NCBI RefSeq assembly: GCF_000378125.1
Contig: NZ_KB899241.1
Span: 62,001 to 126,000 of the forward strand
Direction of reading: 5' to 3'
Length of the DNA: 64,000 bases
DNA from: Rudaea cellulosilytica DSM 22992
GTDB lineage: Bacteria; Pseudomonadota; Gammaproteobacteria; Xanthomonadales; Rhodanobacteraceae
Both the position numbers and the translations under genes were made by a program. Under the pieces are notes generated by a model that did no database searches, was not told the DNA's origin, and worked only from the letters and a program-made list of their open reading frames with translations. Shown one piece after another: positions 35,950 through 45,122 of the stretch. Within the stretch, counting starts at the first letter, position 1. Each line of letters starts with the position of its first letter.

Positions 35950-37950
35950 ATGAGCAAGACGCCCGCGGTAGCGCGAAATCTGCTGTTCCACGCTATCGCG
36001 GGCCTTGTGCTGGCCGGCTGCACGGCCGCGACGACCAAGCAGGCTCCCACTGCATCGACGCCGAAAGCCGAGCGTGTCCGCAGCGCCGACAGCCTTGCCG
36101 ACTGGCCGCAATTGACGAGTCCGATCAAGCCGGATGCAGCGATGGAAGCGCGCATCCGCGAGATTGTCGGCGGCATGACGATCGAGCAGAAGATCGGGCA
36201 GATGACCCAGGCCGACATCCGCAAGATCACGCCCGACGAGGTGCGCCGCTTCTACATCGGCAGCGTGCTCAACGGCGGCAACACGCAACCCGACGACACG
36301 CGTGGCGCGAGCTTCGCGCAATGGCGCGCGGCAACGGCGCGCTATCACGCCGCGGCGCTCGCCACCGACATGGCGGTGAAGATTCCGCTGATCTGGGGCA
36401 CCGATGCGGTGCACGGCCATGGCATCGTTTCCGGCACAACGGTATTCCCGCACAACATGGGACTCGGTGCCACGCATGATGCGGGGCTCGTGCGCGAGAT
36501 CGGCGCGGCGACCGCGCGCCAGGTGCGCGCGACGGGTATCGACTGGGTGTTCGCGCCGACGCTCGCGGTCGTGCAGAACTATCGCTGGGGGCGCAGCTAT
36601 GAAAGCTTCTCCTCCGACCCAGCGATCGTGCGCGAACTCGGTGCGGCTTATGTCGAAGGTCTGCAGGGCAAGCTCGGCAGCGACACCAGTGCGCTTGCGA
36701 CCGCGAAGCATTTCATCGGCGACGGCGGCACCGATCGCGGCGTCGACCGGGGCATCAACCTGTCCGGCCACGCTGACTTGATCGCCGTCCACGCCCAAGG
36801 TTATTTCGGCGCGCTCGGAGCCGGCGCACAGACGGTGATGGCCTCGTACAGCAGCACGCGCGATTTCGGCAAGATGCACGGCGCTGGATACTTGCTGACC
36901 GACGTGCTGAAACAGCGCATGGGCTTCGACGGCTTTGTCGTCTCCGACTGGAACGGCATCGCCGAAGTTACCGGCTGCGAGCGTGACAACTGCGCAGCCG
37001 CGATCAACGCCGGCATCGACATGGTCATGGTGCCGCAGAAGTGGGAGAAATTCATCAAGAAGACCGCGCGTCAGGTGCGTCTCGGCGAGATTCCGATGAC
37101 GCGAGTCGACGACGCAGTGACACGCATCCTGCGCGTGAAGATGCGCGCAGGCCTATTCGAGCGCAAAGCGGACGCCGTGTTTGGCAATGCGAGCGACCTG
37201 CAGGCACGCGACCTCGCGCGGCATGCAGTGCGCGAGTCGCTCGTGCTGCTGAAGAACGACGGCGCGGTGCTGCCGCTCAAGCGCGGCGCCAAAATTCTCG
37301 TCGTCGGCAAGAGCGCGAACTCGCTGCGCAACCAGTCCGGCGGCTGGACGCTGGACTGGCAGGGCATGAAGAACCACAACGCGGATTTTGTCGCGGGCGA
37401 TACGATTCTCGCCGGCATCCGCGAAGCGGCGGGAAAAGCGAACGTCGTCTTCGACAAGACCGCGGCGAAGGCAAATGTCGGATCCTTCGACGCGGTCATC
37501 GCGGTGATCGGCGAATTGCCCTACGCCGAAATGAAGGGCGACATCCTCGCTCCAGCCAGCCTCGCCGAAAGCGAGCACTTTCCCGAGGATTTGCAGGTGC
37601 TGCGGAAAGTCGCCGGCCATGGCAAGCCAGTGATCACCGTGCTCGTGTCCGGACGTCCGCTGTATGCGAACGACCTGATCAATCTGTCGGATGCATTCGT
37701 CGCCGCCTGGCTGCCCGGTACCGAAGGCAAGGGTGTAGGCGATGTGTTGTTCCGCGACGCACACGGCGCGATCGCGCACGACTTTCGTGGCACGTTGGCA
37801 TTCCAGTGGCCACGGTCACCGTGTCAGGCTGCGTTTGCCGTGGGCGAGGGCGAGCCGTTGTTTGCACTCGGCTACGGGCTGAAGTATACAAGTCCGCGAC
37901 ATCTTGGACTTCTCGATGCGCCAGCGGCAACTAGCGGTTGTGCAAAGTAA
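35950..37950 (+). CDS. GH3-family beta-glucosidase, lipoprotein
   Basis: 666 residues from ATG 35950; GTG 35944, overlapping the receptor stop, is an alternative. Lipoprotein signal ends LVLAGC. GH3 features: MTIEQKIGQMTQADIRK, IPLIWGTDAVHGHG, VFAPTLAVVQNYRWGRSYE, AKHFIGDGGT, and nucleophile Asp in GFVVSDWNG (about residue 333). The second GH3 domain is present (HAVRESLVLLKNDGAVLPL), but there is no C-terminal fibronectin-like or carbohydrate-binding extension, so it is barley ExoI-like in size. Exo-acting glucosidase in the periplasm or on the outer membrane. Confidence 0.92.
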   Translation: MSKTPAVARNLLFHAIAGLVLAGCTAATTKQAPTASTPKAERVRSADSLADWPQLTSPIKPDAAMEARIREIVGGMTIEQKIGQMTQADIRKITPDEVRRFYIGSVLNGGNTQPDDTRGASFAQWRAATARYHAAALATDMAVKIPLIWGTDAVHGHGIVSGTTVFPHNMGLGATHDAGLVREIGAATARQVRATGIDWVFAPTLAVVQNYRWGRSYESFSSDPAIVRELGAAYVEGLQGKLGSDTSALATAKHFIGDGGTDRGVDRGINLSGHADLIAVHAQGYFGALGAGAQTVMASYSSTRDFGKMHGAGYLLTDVLKQRMGFDGFVVSDWNGIAEVTGCERDNCAAAINAGIDMVMVPQKWEKFIKKTARQVRLGEIPMTRVDDAVTRILRVKMRAGLFERKADAVFGNASDLQARDLARHAVRESLVLLKNDGAVLPLKRGAKILVVGKSANSLRNQSGGWTLDWQGMKNHNADFVAGDTILAGIREAAGKANVVFDKTAAKANVGSFDAVIAVIGELPYAEMKGDILAPASLAESEHFPEDLQVLRKVAGHGKPVITVLVSGRPLYANDLINLSDAFVAAWLPGTEGKGVGDVLFRDAHGAIAHDFRGTLAFQWPRSPCQAAFAVGEGEPLFALGYGLKYTSPRHLGLLDAPAATSGCAK

Positions 37951-37965
37951 GGACACGAGAACGAC

Positions 37966-38982
37966 ATGGCTACGATCAACGACGTCGCACGCCTCGCCGG
38001 AGTCGGACTCGGCACCGCCTCGCGCGTGATCAGCGGCAAAGGCTCGGTGTCGGCGAAGACCGCCGAACGCGTGCGGCGTGCGATCGAGGAACTCAAGTAC
38101 CGGCCTTCGCACGCCGCGCGCACGCTGCCGACCGGCGCCTCGCACATGATCGGCGTCTACATCCCGATGCTGAAGGGTTCGTTCTACACGCCGATCCTCA
38201 ACATCATCCATACCGAACTGCGCGCGAACGGACAGAACATGGTCGTCGCCTTCGGCAGCGGCAACGGCGATGCGCGCAAGCAAGCGATGGAAGGCCTCGA
38301 ATTCCTGATCGAGCGCGGTTGCGACGGCTATCTGCTCGTCAGCGACGCGCTGACCGAGGACGACATCGCCGCGCTCGGCACACAGGCTTCGCGCCTCGTT
38401 CTGCTCAACCACTCGCTCAACTCCATCCACAATCAGTGCTTCTCCGCCGACCATCATGCAGGCGGTCGGCTCGCGGCGCAGGCCCTGCTCGAAATGAAGC
38501 ATCGCCGCATTGCCGTGATTGCGGGTTTCGCGACTTCACGCGACAACGTGGCGCGCATCGAGGGTTTCATGGCGGAACTCGGGAATGCAGGCATCGATAC
38601 GTCGTCCATTCCGGTGATCGACAGCGATTTTTCGCCCGAAGGCGGCTGGAACTCGGCCGCGGCGCTGATCGCATCGAAGCACAAGTTCACCGCGCTGTTT
38701 TGCGCGAACGACGAGATGGGCGTCGGCGCATTGTCGTACTTCCAGCAAGCCGGGATCGCCGTGCCGGGCAAGATCTCCGTGATCGGCTACGACGACACCG
38801 CGACCGCGGAATATTCCGCGCCACGCCTGACCTCGGTGCACATCCCGTGGTACGACGTGGCGCTCAACGGCGTGCGCTGGCTGCTCAACCAGTGCTACGA
38901 GACGAACAAGCCGGTCAAGCGCAAGTTCGCCGCCAGCGTGACCTGGCGTGCGTCGGTAGCGCGCGTGGCGAACGGCAAATGA
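37966..38982 (+). CDS. LacI/GalR-family transcriptional regulator
   Basis: 338 residues. N-terminal LacI helix-turn-helix: ATINDVARLAGVGLGTASRV and ISGKGSVSAKTAERVRRAIE. A periplasmic-binding-protein-like effector domain follows (HMIGVYIPMLKGSFYTPIL, LFCANDEMGVGALSY, ISVIGYDDTATAEY). Preceded by TAAGGACACGAG. It lies between the GH3 and second GH30 genes, so it is the obvious local regulator, presumably releasing AACGTT-type operators upon binding a glucan-derived sugar. Confidence 0.93.
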   Translation: MATINDVARLAGVGLGTASRVISGKGSVSAKTAERVRRAIEELKYRPSHAARTLPTGASHMIGVYIPMLKGSFYTPILNIIHTELRANGQNMVVAFGSGNGDARKQAMEGLEFLIERGCDGYLLVSDALTEDDIAALGTQASRLVLLNHSLNSIHNQCFSADHHAGGRLAAQALLEMKHRRIAVIAGFATSRDNVARIEGFMAELGNAGIDTSSIPVIDSDFSPEGGWNSAAALIASKHKFTALFCANDEMGVGALSYFQQAGIAVPGKISVIGYDDTATAEYSAPRLTSVHIPWYDVALNGVRWLLNQCYETNKPVKRKFAASVTWRASVARVANGK

Positions 38983-39010
38983 CGATTCAACAATCCGGAC
39001 AGCGAAGTTC

Positions 39011-40429
39011 ATGCAAACACGCAGAGAGTTTCTTCAGCTAGGCGCCGCCGGCGCACTTGGCCTCGCCCTGCCGCACGCGTTCGCCAAGGGCGCAGCGATG
39101 CGCGCCTGGACCGTGGTCGAAACATCGCGCGATGGCGCACGCCTGGCGTCCGGCACGATCGCGGGAGCGGCGATGTCGAGCGCACCGACCCTGAGTTGCG
39201 ATCCATCGAAGCGATTCCAGCTGATCAGCGGTTTCGGCGGCGCGCTGACCGAGTCTTCCGCCTACGTGCTCAAACAACTTCCGGAAGCGCAGCGGCTCGA
39301 GGTGCTCAAGCGCTACTACGATCCGCACGAAGGCATCGGCTACACGCTGGCGCGCACGCACATCGGCAGCTGCGATTTCTCGCTGTCAACCTGGTCGCTC
39401 GCGCCGTCGCCCGGCGACTACGAGCTGCTCGACTTCAGCCTCAAGCCGATGCAGCGTTGGCTGATGCCACTATTGCGCGACGCGCATCGGATTGCCGGCA
39501 CGGACCGCTTCAAGCTGCTCGCCTCGCCGTGGAGCCCGCCGGCCTGGATGAAGACGAACAATCAGATGGACCGCGGCGGCTCGCTGCGCGAGGAATACGC
39601 GGCGACCTGGGCAAACCATTACGTCAAGTTCCTGCGCGCGATGCGCGACGAGGAGAAGATCCCGCTCTGGGGCCTGACCGTGCAGAACGAGCCCGAGGCA
39701 ACGCAGAGCTGGGAATCGTGCGTCTACACGCCTGAACAGGAGCGCGACTTCGTGCGCAAGCACCTCGGTCCCACACTCGCGCGCGAAGGCTTCGGCGGGA
39801 TCAAGCTGTATGGCTTCGACCACAACCGCGACACGCTGGAGAAGCGCGCCGACGCGATGCTCGGCGATGCGGAAACGGCCAAGTACATGGCCGGCATGGC
39901 CGTGCACTGGTACGTCAGCGACGACTACGCCGCCGAGGCGCGCGTGCTGAAGAAATACCCCGGCAAGGACGTACTGTTCACCGAAGGCTGCGTCGAAGGT
40001 GGTGCCAAGCCCGGCGACTGGATGGTCGGCGAGCGCTATGCGCGCAACCTGTTCGGTGACCTCAACGCCGGCGTCTGCGGCTGGATCGACTGGAACATCG
40101 CGCTGGACATGCGCGGCGGTCCCAACCACGTCGGCAACTTCTGCGACGCGCCCGTGCTCGTCGATACTGATGGCGGCAAGGTGCTCTACCAGAGTTCGTT
40201 CCACGCGATCGCGCATTTCTCGCGCTACGTGAAGCCGGGCGCGCATCGCGTCGAACTGGCCGGAACCCCGCGCGGCCTGCAATCGTGCGCCTTCGCCAAT
40301 CCCGACGGCAGCATCGCCGTCGTTGCTTTCAATCCGGGCGAGGCTGCGATCGACTTCAATCTCGACATCGCCGGCGAGAGGCGCGGCTGCCGCATACCCG
40401 CGCACGCCATCCAGACCTATTTCGCCTGA
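39011..40429 (+). CDS. GH30-family glycoside hydrolase, Tat substrate
   Basis: 472 residues. TRREFLQLGAAGALGLALPHAFA is a twin-arginine signal, so this copy is exported folded, unlike the lipoprotein GH30 at 31129. GH30 motifs: LISGFGGALTESSAYVLKQL, LASPWSPPAWMKTNNQMD, acid/base Glu in LTVQNEPEATQSWESC (about 227) and nucleophile Glu in LFTEGCVEGG (about 325). The two GH30 enzymes are clearly different subtypes, suggesting division of labour on a branched or mixed beta-glucan. Last gene of the locus. Confidence 0.9.
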   Translation: MQTRREFLQLGAAGALGLALPHAFAKGAAMRAWTVVETSRDGARLASGTIAGAAMSSAPTLSCDPSKRFQLISGFGGALTESSAYVLKQLPEAQRLEVLKRYYDPHEGIGYTLARTHIGSCDFSLSTWSLAPSPGDYELLDFSLKPMQRWLMPLLRDAHRIAGTDRFKLLASPWSPPAWMKTNNQMDRGGSLREEYAATWANHYVKFLRAMRDEEKIPLWGLTVQNEPEATQSWESCVYTPEQERDFVRKHLGPTLAREGFGGIKLYGFDHNRDTLEKRADAMLGDAETAKYMAGMAVHWYVSDDYAAEARVLKKYPGKDVLFTEGCVEGGAKPGDWMVGERYARNLFGDLNAGVCGWIDWNIALDMRGGPNHVGNFCDAPVLVDTDGGKVLYQSSFHAIAHFSRYVKPGAHRVELAGTPRGLQSCAFANPDGSIAVVAFNPGEAAIDFNLDIAGERRGCRIPAHAIQTYFA

Positions 40430-40546
40430 GGCAGCGCGACGCACCCGCGTTCCCGTCGAGCTTAGCGAGGTAGGTGGCCGCGCAAGTTGCAATTCGGCGC
40501 GGCAGCCCGCATTGTTCCGCTCCGTGTTCCGCCATCCCCCGTTTAC

Positions 40547-41446
40547 ATGAAGTGGTTCCTGCTCGCCCTGTTCCTCGTGCCCGCGATTTACGTGCATTTC
40601 CGCGGGCGCGTGCGCTACAACCCGTTCCGTCAGCTCGGCGACCACTCGACGATCTTCGCGCCGCTGAACCTGTTCATGTACGCGTTCTCGCGCGTGCATG
40701 CGCACCCCTACCTGCCGGCGTCCGAACTGGCAGGCATGGACAAGCTGCGCGCGCACTGGAAGGAAATCCGCGACGAGGCGCTGGCGCTGCGCTCTGCACA
40801 CGAGATCAAAGCCGCGAGCCAGTACAACGACGTCGGCTTCAACTCGTTCTTCCGTTTCGGCTGGAAGCGCTTTTATCTCAAGTGGTACGACGACGCGCAT
40901 CCCTCGGCGGTGAAGCTGTGCCCGCTGACCACGCAACTGCTGAAGGAACTTCCGCAGGTCAAGGCGGCGATGTTCGCCGAACTGCCGTCCGGTGCGCGCC
41001 TGATGAAGCATCGCGACCCGTACGCCGGTTCGCTGCGCTATCACCTCGGCCTGGTCACGCCGAACGACGATGGTTGCTGGATCGACGTCGATGGCCAGCG
41101 CTATTCCTGGCGCGACGGCGAAGACGTGGTCTTCGACGAGACCTACATCCACCACGCCAAGAACGAGACACAGACCGACCGCATCATCCTGTTCTGCGAC
41201 GTCGAACGGCCGATGCGCTACCGCTGGGCGCAGGCGGTCAACGACTGGTTCGGTCGCCATCTCGTGCGTGCGGCTTCGTCTCCCAACGAAGCGGGCGACG
41301 CCACCGGCGGCCTCAATCGCGTGTTCAAGTATTTCTACGCGGTGCGCCTCAAGGGCAAGGCGCTCAAGGAAAGCAACAAGCGCCTGTACTACGCGATCAA
41401 GTGGTCGATCGGCGTTGCCGTACTCGCGCTGATCATCTGGCTGTAA
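40547..41446 (+). CDS. LpxO-like lipid A / aspartyl-asparaginyl beta-hydroxylase family protein
   Basis: 299 residues from ATG 40547. N-terminal membrane helix (KWFLLALFLVPAIYVHF) and a C-terminal membrane helix (WSIGVAVLALIIWL) flank a cytoplasmic Fe(II)/2-oxoglutarate dioxygenase domain: LMKHRDPYAGSLRYHLGL carries the H-x-D and Arg, and VVFDETYIHHAKNET the second metal His. The length and membrane ends match LpxO, which 2-hydroxylates lipid A acyl chains. A protein-directed hydroxylase is the alternative. Confidence 0.8.
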   Translation: MKWFLLALFLVPAIYVHFRGRVRYNPFRQLGDHSTIFAPLNLFMYAFSRVHAHPYLPASELAGMDKLRAHWKEIRDEALALRSAHEIKAASQYNDVGFNSFFRFGWKRFYLKWYDDAHPSAVKLCPLTTQLLKELPQVKAAMFAELPSGARLMKHRDPYAGSLRYHLGLVTPNDDGCWIDVDGQRYSWRDGEDVVFDETYIHHAKNETQTDRIILFCDVERPMRYRWAQAVNDWFGRHLVRAASSPNEAGDATGGLNRVFKYFYAVRLKGKALKESNKRLYYAIKWSIGVAVLALIIWL

Positions 41447-41462
41447 TTCCGGAGTCGCGAAT

Positions 41463-42065
41463 ATGGCCGCATTGCGCGTCGATATCTGGTCGGACTTCGT
41501 CTGCCCATTCTGCTTCATCGGCGCCCTGCGCCTCGAACAGCTCGCGGCCCAGCGCCCGCTCGACCTGCACTGGCACGCGTTCCAACTGCGCCCCGCGGGC
41601 GCGCCGCCGATGGATGCGGCCAAGCGCAGGATGATTGCCGAGCACACGCCCAAGCTCACCGCGCAGATGCGCGAGGAGTTCGGCCTCGATATCAATCGCG
41701 GTCCGTTGGACATCGACACGCGCGCCGCGCATCGTCTTTTCGCCGCGGCCGATGTCGCGGGCAAGGGTGCCGGCATGCACGACGCGCTGTTTCGCGCGTA
41801 CTGGCTGCATGGCGAGGACATTTCTGATCCAAGCGTACTCGCCGCGATCGCAGCTCAGTGTGATTTCGACGGCATCGCCGCGATTTCCGGCAGCGACCAG
41901 GCGAGCGAGCGGTCCGTCGCCGCCGATGTGACGCAGGCCGCGCAATACGGATTCCAGGGTGTTCCCGCGATCGTGTTCGGGCAGAAGTACTACGTTAGCG
42001 GCGCGCAACCGCTCGCCGTGTTCGCGCAGGCCGCTGAGCAAGCTGCGGCAGAACTCGGCGCCTGA
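41463..42065 (+). CDS. DsbA/FrnE-family thiol oxidoreductase
   Basis: 200 residues. VDIWSDFVCPFCFIG gives the CPFC redox motif at residues 14-17 in a thioredoxin fold with a helical insert, and QYGFQGVPAIVFGQKYYVSG is the cis-Pro region typical of FrnE/polyketide-type DsbA homologues. No signal peptide, so it is cytoplasmic. It is followed 13 bp later by the DUF985 cupin, implying a small operon. Confidence 0.92.
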   Translation: MAALRVDIWSDFVCPFCFIGALRLEQLAAQRPLDLHWHAFQLRPAGAPPMDAAKRRMIAEHTPKLTAQMREEFGLDINRGPLDIDTRAAHRLFAAADVAGKGAGMHDALFRAYWLHGEDISDPSVLAAIAAQCDFDGIAAISGSDQASERSVAADVTQAAQYGFQGVPAIVFGQKYYVSGAQPLAVFAQAAEQAAAELGA

Positions 42066-42078
42066 CGCGGCGACGGCA

Positions 42079-42564
42079 ATGCATCCGCGCGCCGCCGAGT
42101 TGATCGAAACGCTGCGTCTCGAAGCGCATCCCGAAGGCGGCCGCTATCGGCGCGTATACACTTCCACTTCGACACTTGTATACAACGGCGTGATGCGGCC
42201 GGTAGCGACCGCGATCCACTATCTGTTGTGCTCCGGCGAAATCAGCCGTTGGCACCGCATCGACGCCGACGAGATCTGGCAGCACCACGAAGGCGACGCG
42301 CTCGAACTGATGTTGTTCGACGCCGCAACGGGTGAATTCCAACATCATCGTCTCGGTCGCAGCGAGGCGGCGACGCAAACACGGCCCCTGGTCGGCGTAC
42401 CGGCCGGAATCTGGCAGGCCGCGCGCCCGCTCGGCGACTACACGCTGGCCGCCTGCAGCGTTGCGCCGGGCTTCGACTTCGCCGGCTTCGCGCTGATCGA
42501 TACCGAACCCGAAGCGCTGGCCGCACTGGCAGGGGCGATGCCGGACGCACTCCGCTATCGCTGA
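42079..42564 (+). CDS. DUF985 cupin-domain protein
   Basis: 161 residues from ATG 42079 (AACGGCAATG context). IETLRLEAHPEGGRYRRVY and ATAIHYLLCSGEISRWHRID through DEIWQHHEGDALEL are the DUF985/RmlC-like cupin signature, with His residues of the small-molecule/metal pocket; VAPGFDFAGFALID is the usual C-terminal motif. Function not established. A short AT-rich patch (42153-42186) carries two GTATAC words inside the frame. Confidence 0.9.
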   Translation: MHPRAAELIETLRLEAHPEGGRYRRVYTSTSTLVYNGVMRPVATAIHYLLCSGEISRWHRIDADEIWQHHEGDALELMLFDAATGEFQHHRLGRSEAATQTRPLVGVPAGIWQAARPLGDYTLAACSVAPGFDFAGFALIDTEPEALAALAGAMPDALRYR

Positions 42565-42685
42565 AGAGCGGCCGCAAGCCAACCGCATCCTGCGTGACGC
42601 GATTCGCGGATCGGATCGCTTTGTTGACAGCCCGGATCGGCGGCCGGGATAATGTCTTGATTTTCAAGCAGTAAGGACCCGCGCC

Positions 42686-43417
42686 TTGAATAAGCCCCGC
42701 CGGCCTGTGCTTGTGGTTATCCCCGCTTACAACGAGGCGGCGACAGTCGCTGAGATCGTGCGCAGGGTGATTGCGCACGCGGTCTGCGATGCGGTCGTGG
42801 TCAACGACGCGAGTTCCGACGATACTTCCGCACAGGCGCGCGCCGCCGGCGCGGCGGTGATCGACCTACCGCTGAATCTCGGCGCGTGGGGCGCGACGCA
42901 AACCGGCATGCGCTACGCGCAGCGCAACCGCTATGCCACGGTAGTGACGCTCGATGCCGACGGCCAACACCATCCGGAATCGTTGCCGGCGATGCTGGCC
43001 GCGCTCGAGCAGGATGAGGTCGACGTCGTGATCGGCACCTACACCCAGCGCTTGTCGGTAGCCAAACGCGTGGCCTGGTGGTATTTCCGCCTTTTGACCG
43101 GCCTGCCGGTGCAGGATTTCACCTCAGGCCTGCGCGCCTACAGCCGCCGCGCGGCGCGCGCGCTCGCTTCGCGCGAGGCAAGCCTGCTCGACTACCAGGA
43201 CATGGGAGTGTTGATGTTGTTGTACCAGAAAGGATTCCGCTTGCGCGAACTGCCGACGGTCATGTCGCCGCGCAAGTCGGGCATGTCGCGCGTGTTCGCC
43301 TCGTGGTTCGTCGTCGCGCGCTACATGCTGCACACAACCGTGCTCTGTTTCGCCCGCCTGGACGTGCGCGGGCGCATTTCGCAGCGCGTGCCCGCGCGCG
43401 CAGGGGCGAGAGCATGA
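42686..43417 (+). CDS. family 2 glycosyltransferase (DPM1/DPG-like)
   Basis: 243 residues starting at TTG 42686 with AAGGA upstream. VLVVIPAYNEAATVAEIVRR, VVVNDASSDDTS, LNLGAWGATQTGM and VTLDADGQHHPESLP are the GT2 nucleotide-sugar and metal-binding (DxD) signatures; a short C-terminal hydrophobic part follows. The fold subtype transfers sugars to polyprenyl phosphate. The stop overlaps the DUF2304 start. Confidence 0.9.
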   Translation: MNKPRRPVLVVIPAYNEAATVAEIVRRVIAHAVCDAVVVNDASSDDTSAQARAAGAAVIDLPLNLGAWGATQTGMRYAQRNRYATVVTLDADGQHHPESLPAMLAALEQDEVDVVIGTYTQRLSVAKRVAWWYFRLLTGLPVQDFTSGLRAYSRRAARALASREASLLDYQDMGVLMLLYQKGFRLRELPTVMSPRKSGMSRVFASWFVVARYMLHTTVLCFARLDVRGRISQRVPARAGARA

Positions 43418-43851
43418 TGGTCATCCTTGTCTCCGCAGTAATCGGCATCGCGCTGGCGAGCGTGATCCTCTATCTCGTGCGCCGCGATCACCTGCACGGC
43501 AGCTATGCGCTGTGGTGGCTGGTCGTCGCCGCGGCGACACTCCTCGTCGGCGTATTCCCGCATCTGGTCGATCGGCTCGGCGAGCTCATCGGCATCGCCT
43601 ATCCGCCGATTCTCGCCATCATTCTGGGCATGGGCCTCATCCTGATTCGTATGCTGCTGATGGACGTCGACCGCTCGCGCCAGGAACGCACGCTGCGCCG
43701 GCTGACCCAGCGTCTGGCGATCCTCGACCAGGAACTGGGTGAAGCGCGCGCAAAACTCGCCGCTCTGGATTCGCCTCCCGCGGTGGAACCTGCGCTGCCC
43801 CGCAAAAGCGCACAGGTGATCGTGTTGCCCAAGTCCGGCGGCGAAGGCTGA
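43414..43851 (+). CDS. DUF2304 membrane protein
   Basis: 145 residues from ATG 43414 (43417 possible), overlapping the GT2 stop by 4 bp. Three membrane helices (MMVILVSAVIGIALASVILY; YALWWLVVAAATLLVGVF; YPPILAIILGMGLILIRML) followed by a cytoplasmic coiled coil (TLRRLTQRLAILDQELGEAR). DUF2304 proteins accompany polyprenyl-phosphate GT2 enzymes in polysaccharide or glycosylation loci, as here. Confidence 0.88.
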   Translation: MMVILVSAVIGIALASVILYLVRRDHLHGSYALWWLVVAAATLLVGVFPHLVDRLGELIGIAYPPILAIILGMGLILIRMLLMDVDRSRQERTLRRLTQRLAILDQELGEARAKLAALDSPPAVEPALPRKSAQVIVLPKSGGEG

Positions 43852-43874
43852 GGCGCGGGACGCGACGCAGAATC

Positions 43875-45122
43875 GTGCGCGTACTCCATATCGGCAAGTT
43901 CTATCCGCCCTACGCGGGCGGCATCGAACGCTTCAGCGCCGAGTTGTGCGCCGCGCTGGCCGCGCGCAGCGTCGACGTAATGATGCTCGCGCATGCTTCA
44001 CCCGGGAACGGCAGGGCAACGAGCTTCCGCAATGACGGTGTCGAAGTACGCCTCGCCGCATGCCACGGCCAACTGCTGTACGCACCGGTCAGTCCCTCGT
44101 TTCCGTTGCTGCTTTCACGCCTGATCGGCGAGTTCGCACCCGATCTGCTGCACCTGCATGTGCCAAATACTTCGGCGTTCTGGGCCCTACTCACACCCGC
44201 CGCACGGCGCCTGCCCTGGCTCGTGCACTGGCATGCCGACGTGCCGCTCGACGTCCGCCGTCCCGCGCTGCGCGCGATGTACTCGCTCTACCGCCCGTTC
44301 GAACAGGCATTGCTGCGACGCGCGGATACGATCATCGCGACCTCGGCGCCGTATCGCGACACGAGCGTCGCGCTTGCGCCCTGGCGCAGCAAGACCCATG
44401 TCGTGCCGCTGGGGATCGGCGAGTCGCCGCCGGACCACAGCAGCGTTGAAAAAATGGAAATTGCGGCAAAAGATACTTCTGCACAATCCACGGCATGGCC
44501 GGGCACGGGCTTGCGCCTGCTCGCCGTCGGCCGCCTGAGCTATTACAAGGGTTTCGACGTGCTGTTGCGCGCACTCGCGCTCACGCCGGAAGCGAGCCTG
44601 CTCCTGATCGGCCGCGGCGAATGCGAGGCCGGCCTGCGCGCGCTGGCGCGCGAGCTGGGCATCGAGCATCGTGTATGTTTCGCCGGCCACGTCGACGACG
44701 CGCAGCTCGCCCTGGCCTATGCGCAGGCCCAGGTATTCTGCCTGCCGTCGATCGAGCGCACCGAAGCCTTCGGCGTCGTCCTGCTCGAGGCGATGCGTGC
44801 GCGCCTGGCGGTGATAGCAACAACGATCGGAGGATCGGGTGTCGGCTACGTCGTCGCCGACGGTGCCAGCGGCCTGCTCGTCCCGCCAGGCGACGCGGCG
44901 ACGCTTGCGTCGGCGATTCGCCGCCTCGGCGACGATGCAGCGCTGCGCGCGCGCCTCGGCGAAGCCGGGCAAGCACGCTGGCGGGCCGAATTCACGCTGG
45001 ATCGCTGCGCGGATCGCGTGCTGGATTTGTACCGCTCACTGCTGCCGGAAAATTGGTATCCCGCAGCAGCAGCACCAGCACCGTCACCCACGCGGGCACG
45101 ATCTGAAGAACGAGACGGTTGA
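43875..45122 (+). CDS. family 4 glycosyltransferase
   Basis: 415 residues. VLHIGKFYPPYAGGIERFSA is the GT4 N-terminal motif; LLAVGRLSYYKGFDVLLRAL starts the GT-B donor domain; PSIERTEAFGVVLLEAM contains the EX7E catalytic/donor motif. Follows DUF2304 by 23 bp. Its last 131 bp (44992-45122) overlap, tail to tail, the membrane protein gene on the other strand. An AT-rich patch (44447-44490) encodes an unusual linker VEKMEIAAKDTSAQST between the two domains. Confidence 0.9.
   Translation: MRVLHIGKFYPPYAGGIERFSAELCAALAARSVDVMMLAHASPGNGRATSFRNDGVEVRLAACHGQLLYAPVSPSFPLLLSRLIGEFAPDLLHLHVPNTSAFWALLTPAARRLPWLVHWHADVPLDVRRPALRAMYSLYRPFEQALLRRADTIIATSAPYRDTSVALAPWRSKTHVVPLGIGESPPDHSSVEKMEIAAKDTSAQSTAWPGTGLRLLAVGRLSYYKGFDVLLRALALTPEASLLLIGRGECEAGLRALARELGIEHRVCFAGHVDDAQLALAYAQAQVFCLPSIERTEAFGVVLLEAMRARLAVIATTIGGSGVGYVVADGASGLLVPPGDAATLASAIRRLGDDAALRARLGEAGQARWRAEFTLDRCADRVLDLYRSLLPENWYPAAAAPAPSPTRARSEERDG

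Noticed and set aside
39470-41821. 783-codon antisense frame across GH30, LpxO-like and DsbA-like genes
   Set aside because: Spans three well-supported genes on the other strand and has no protein-like features.
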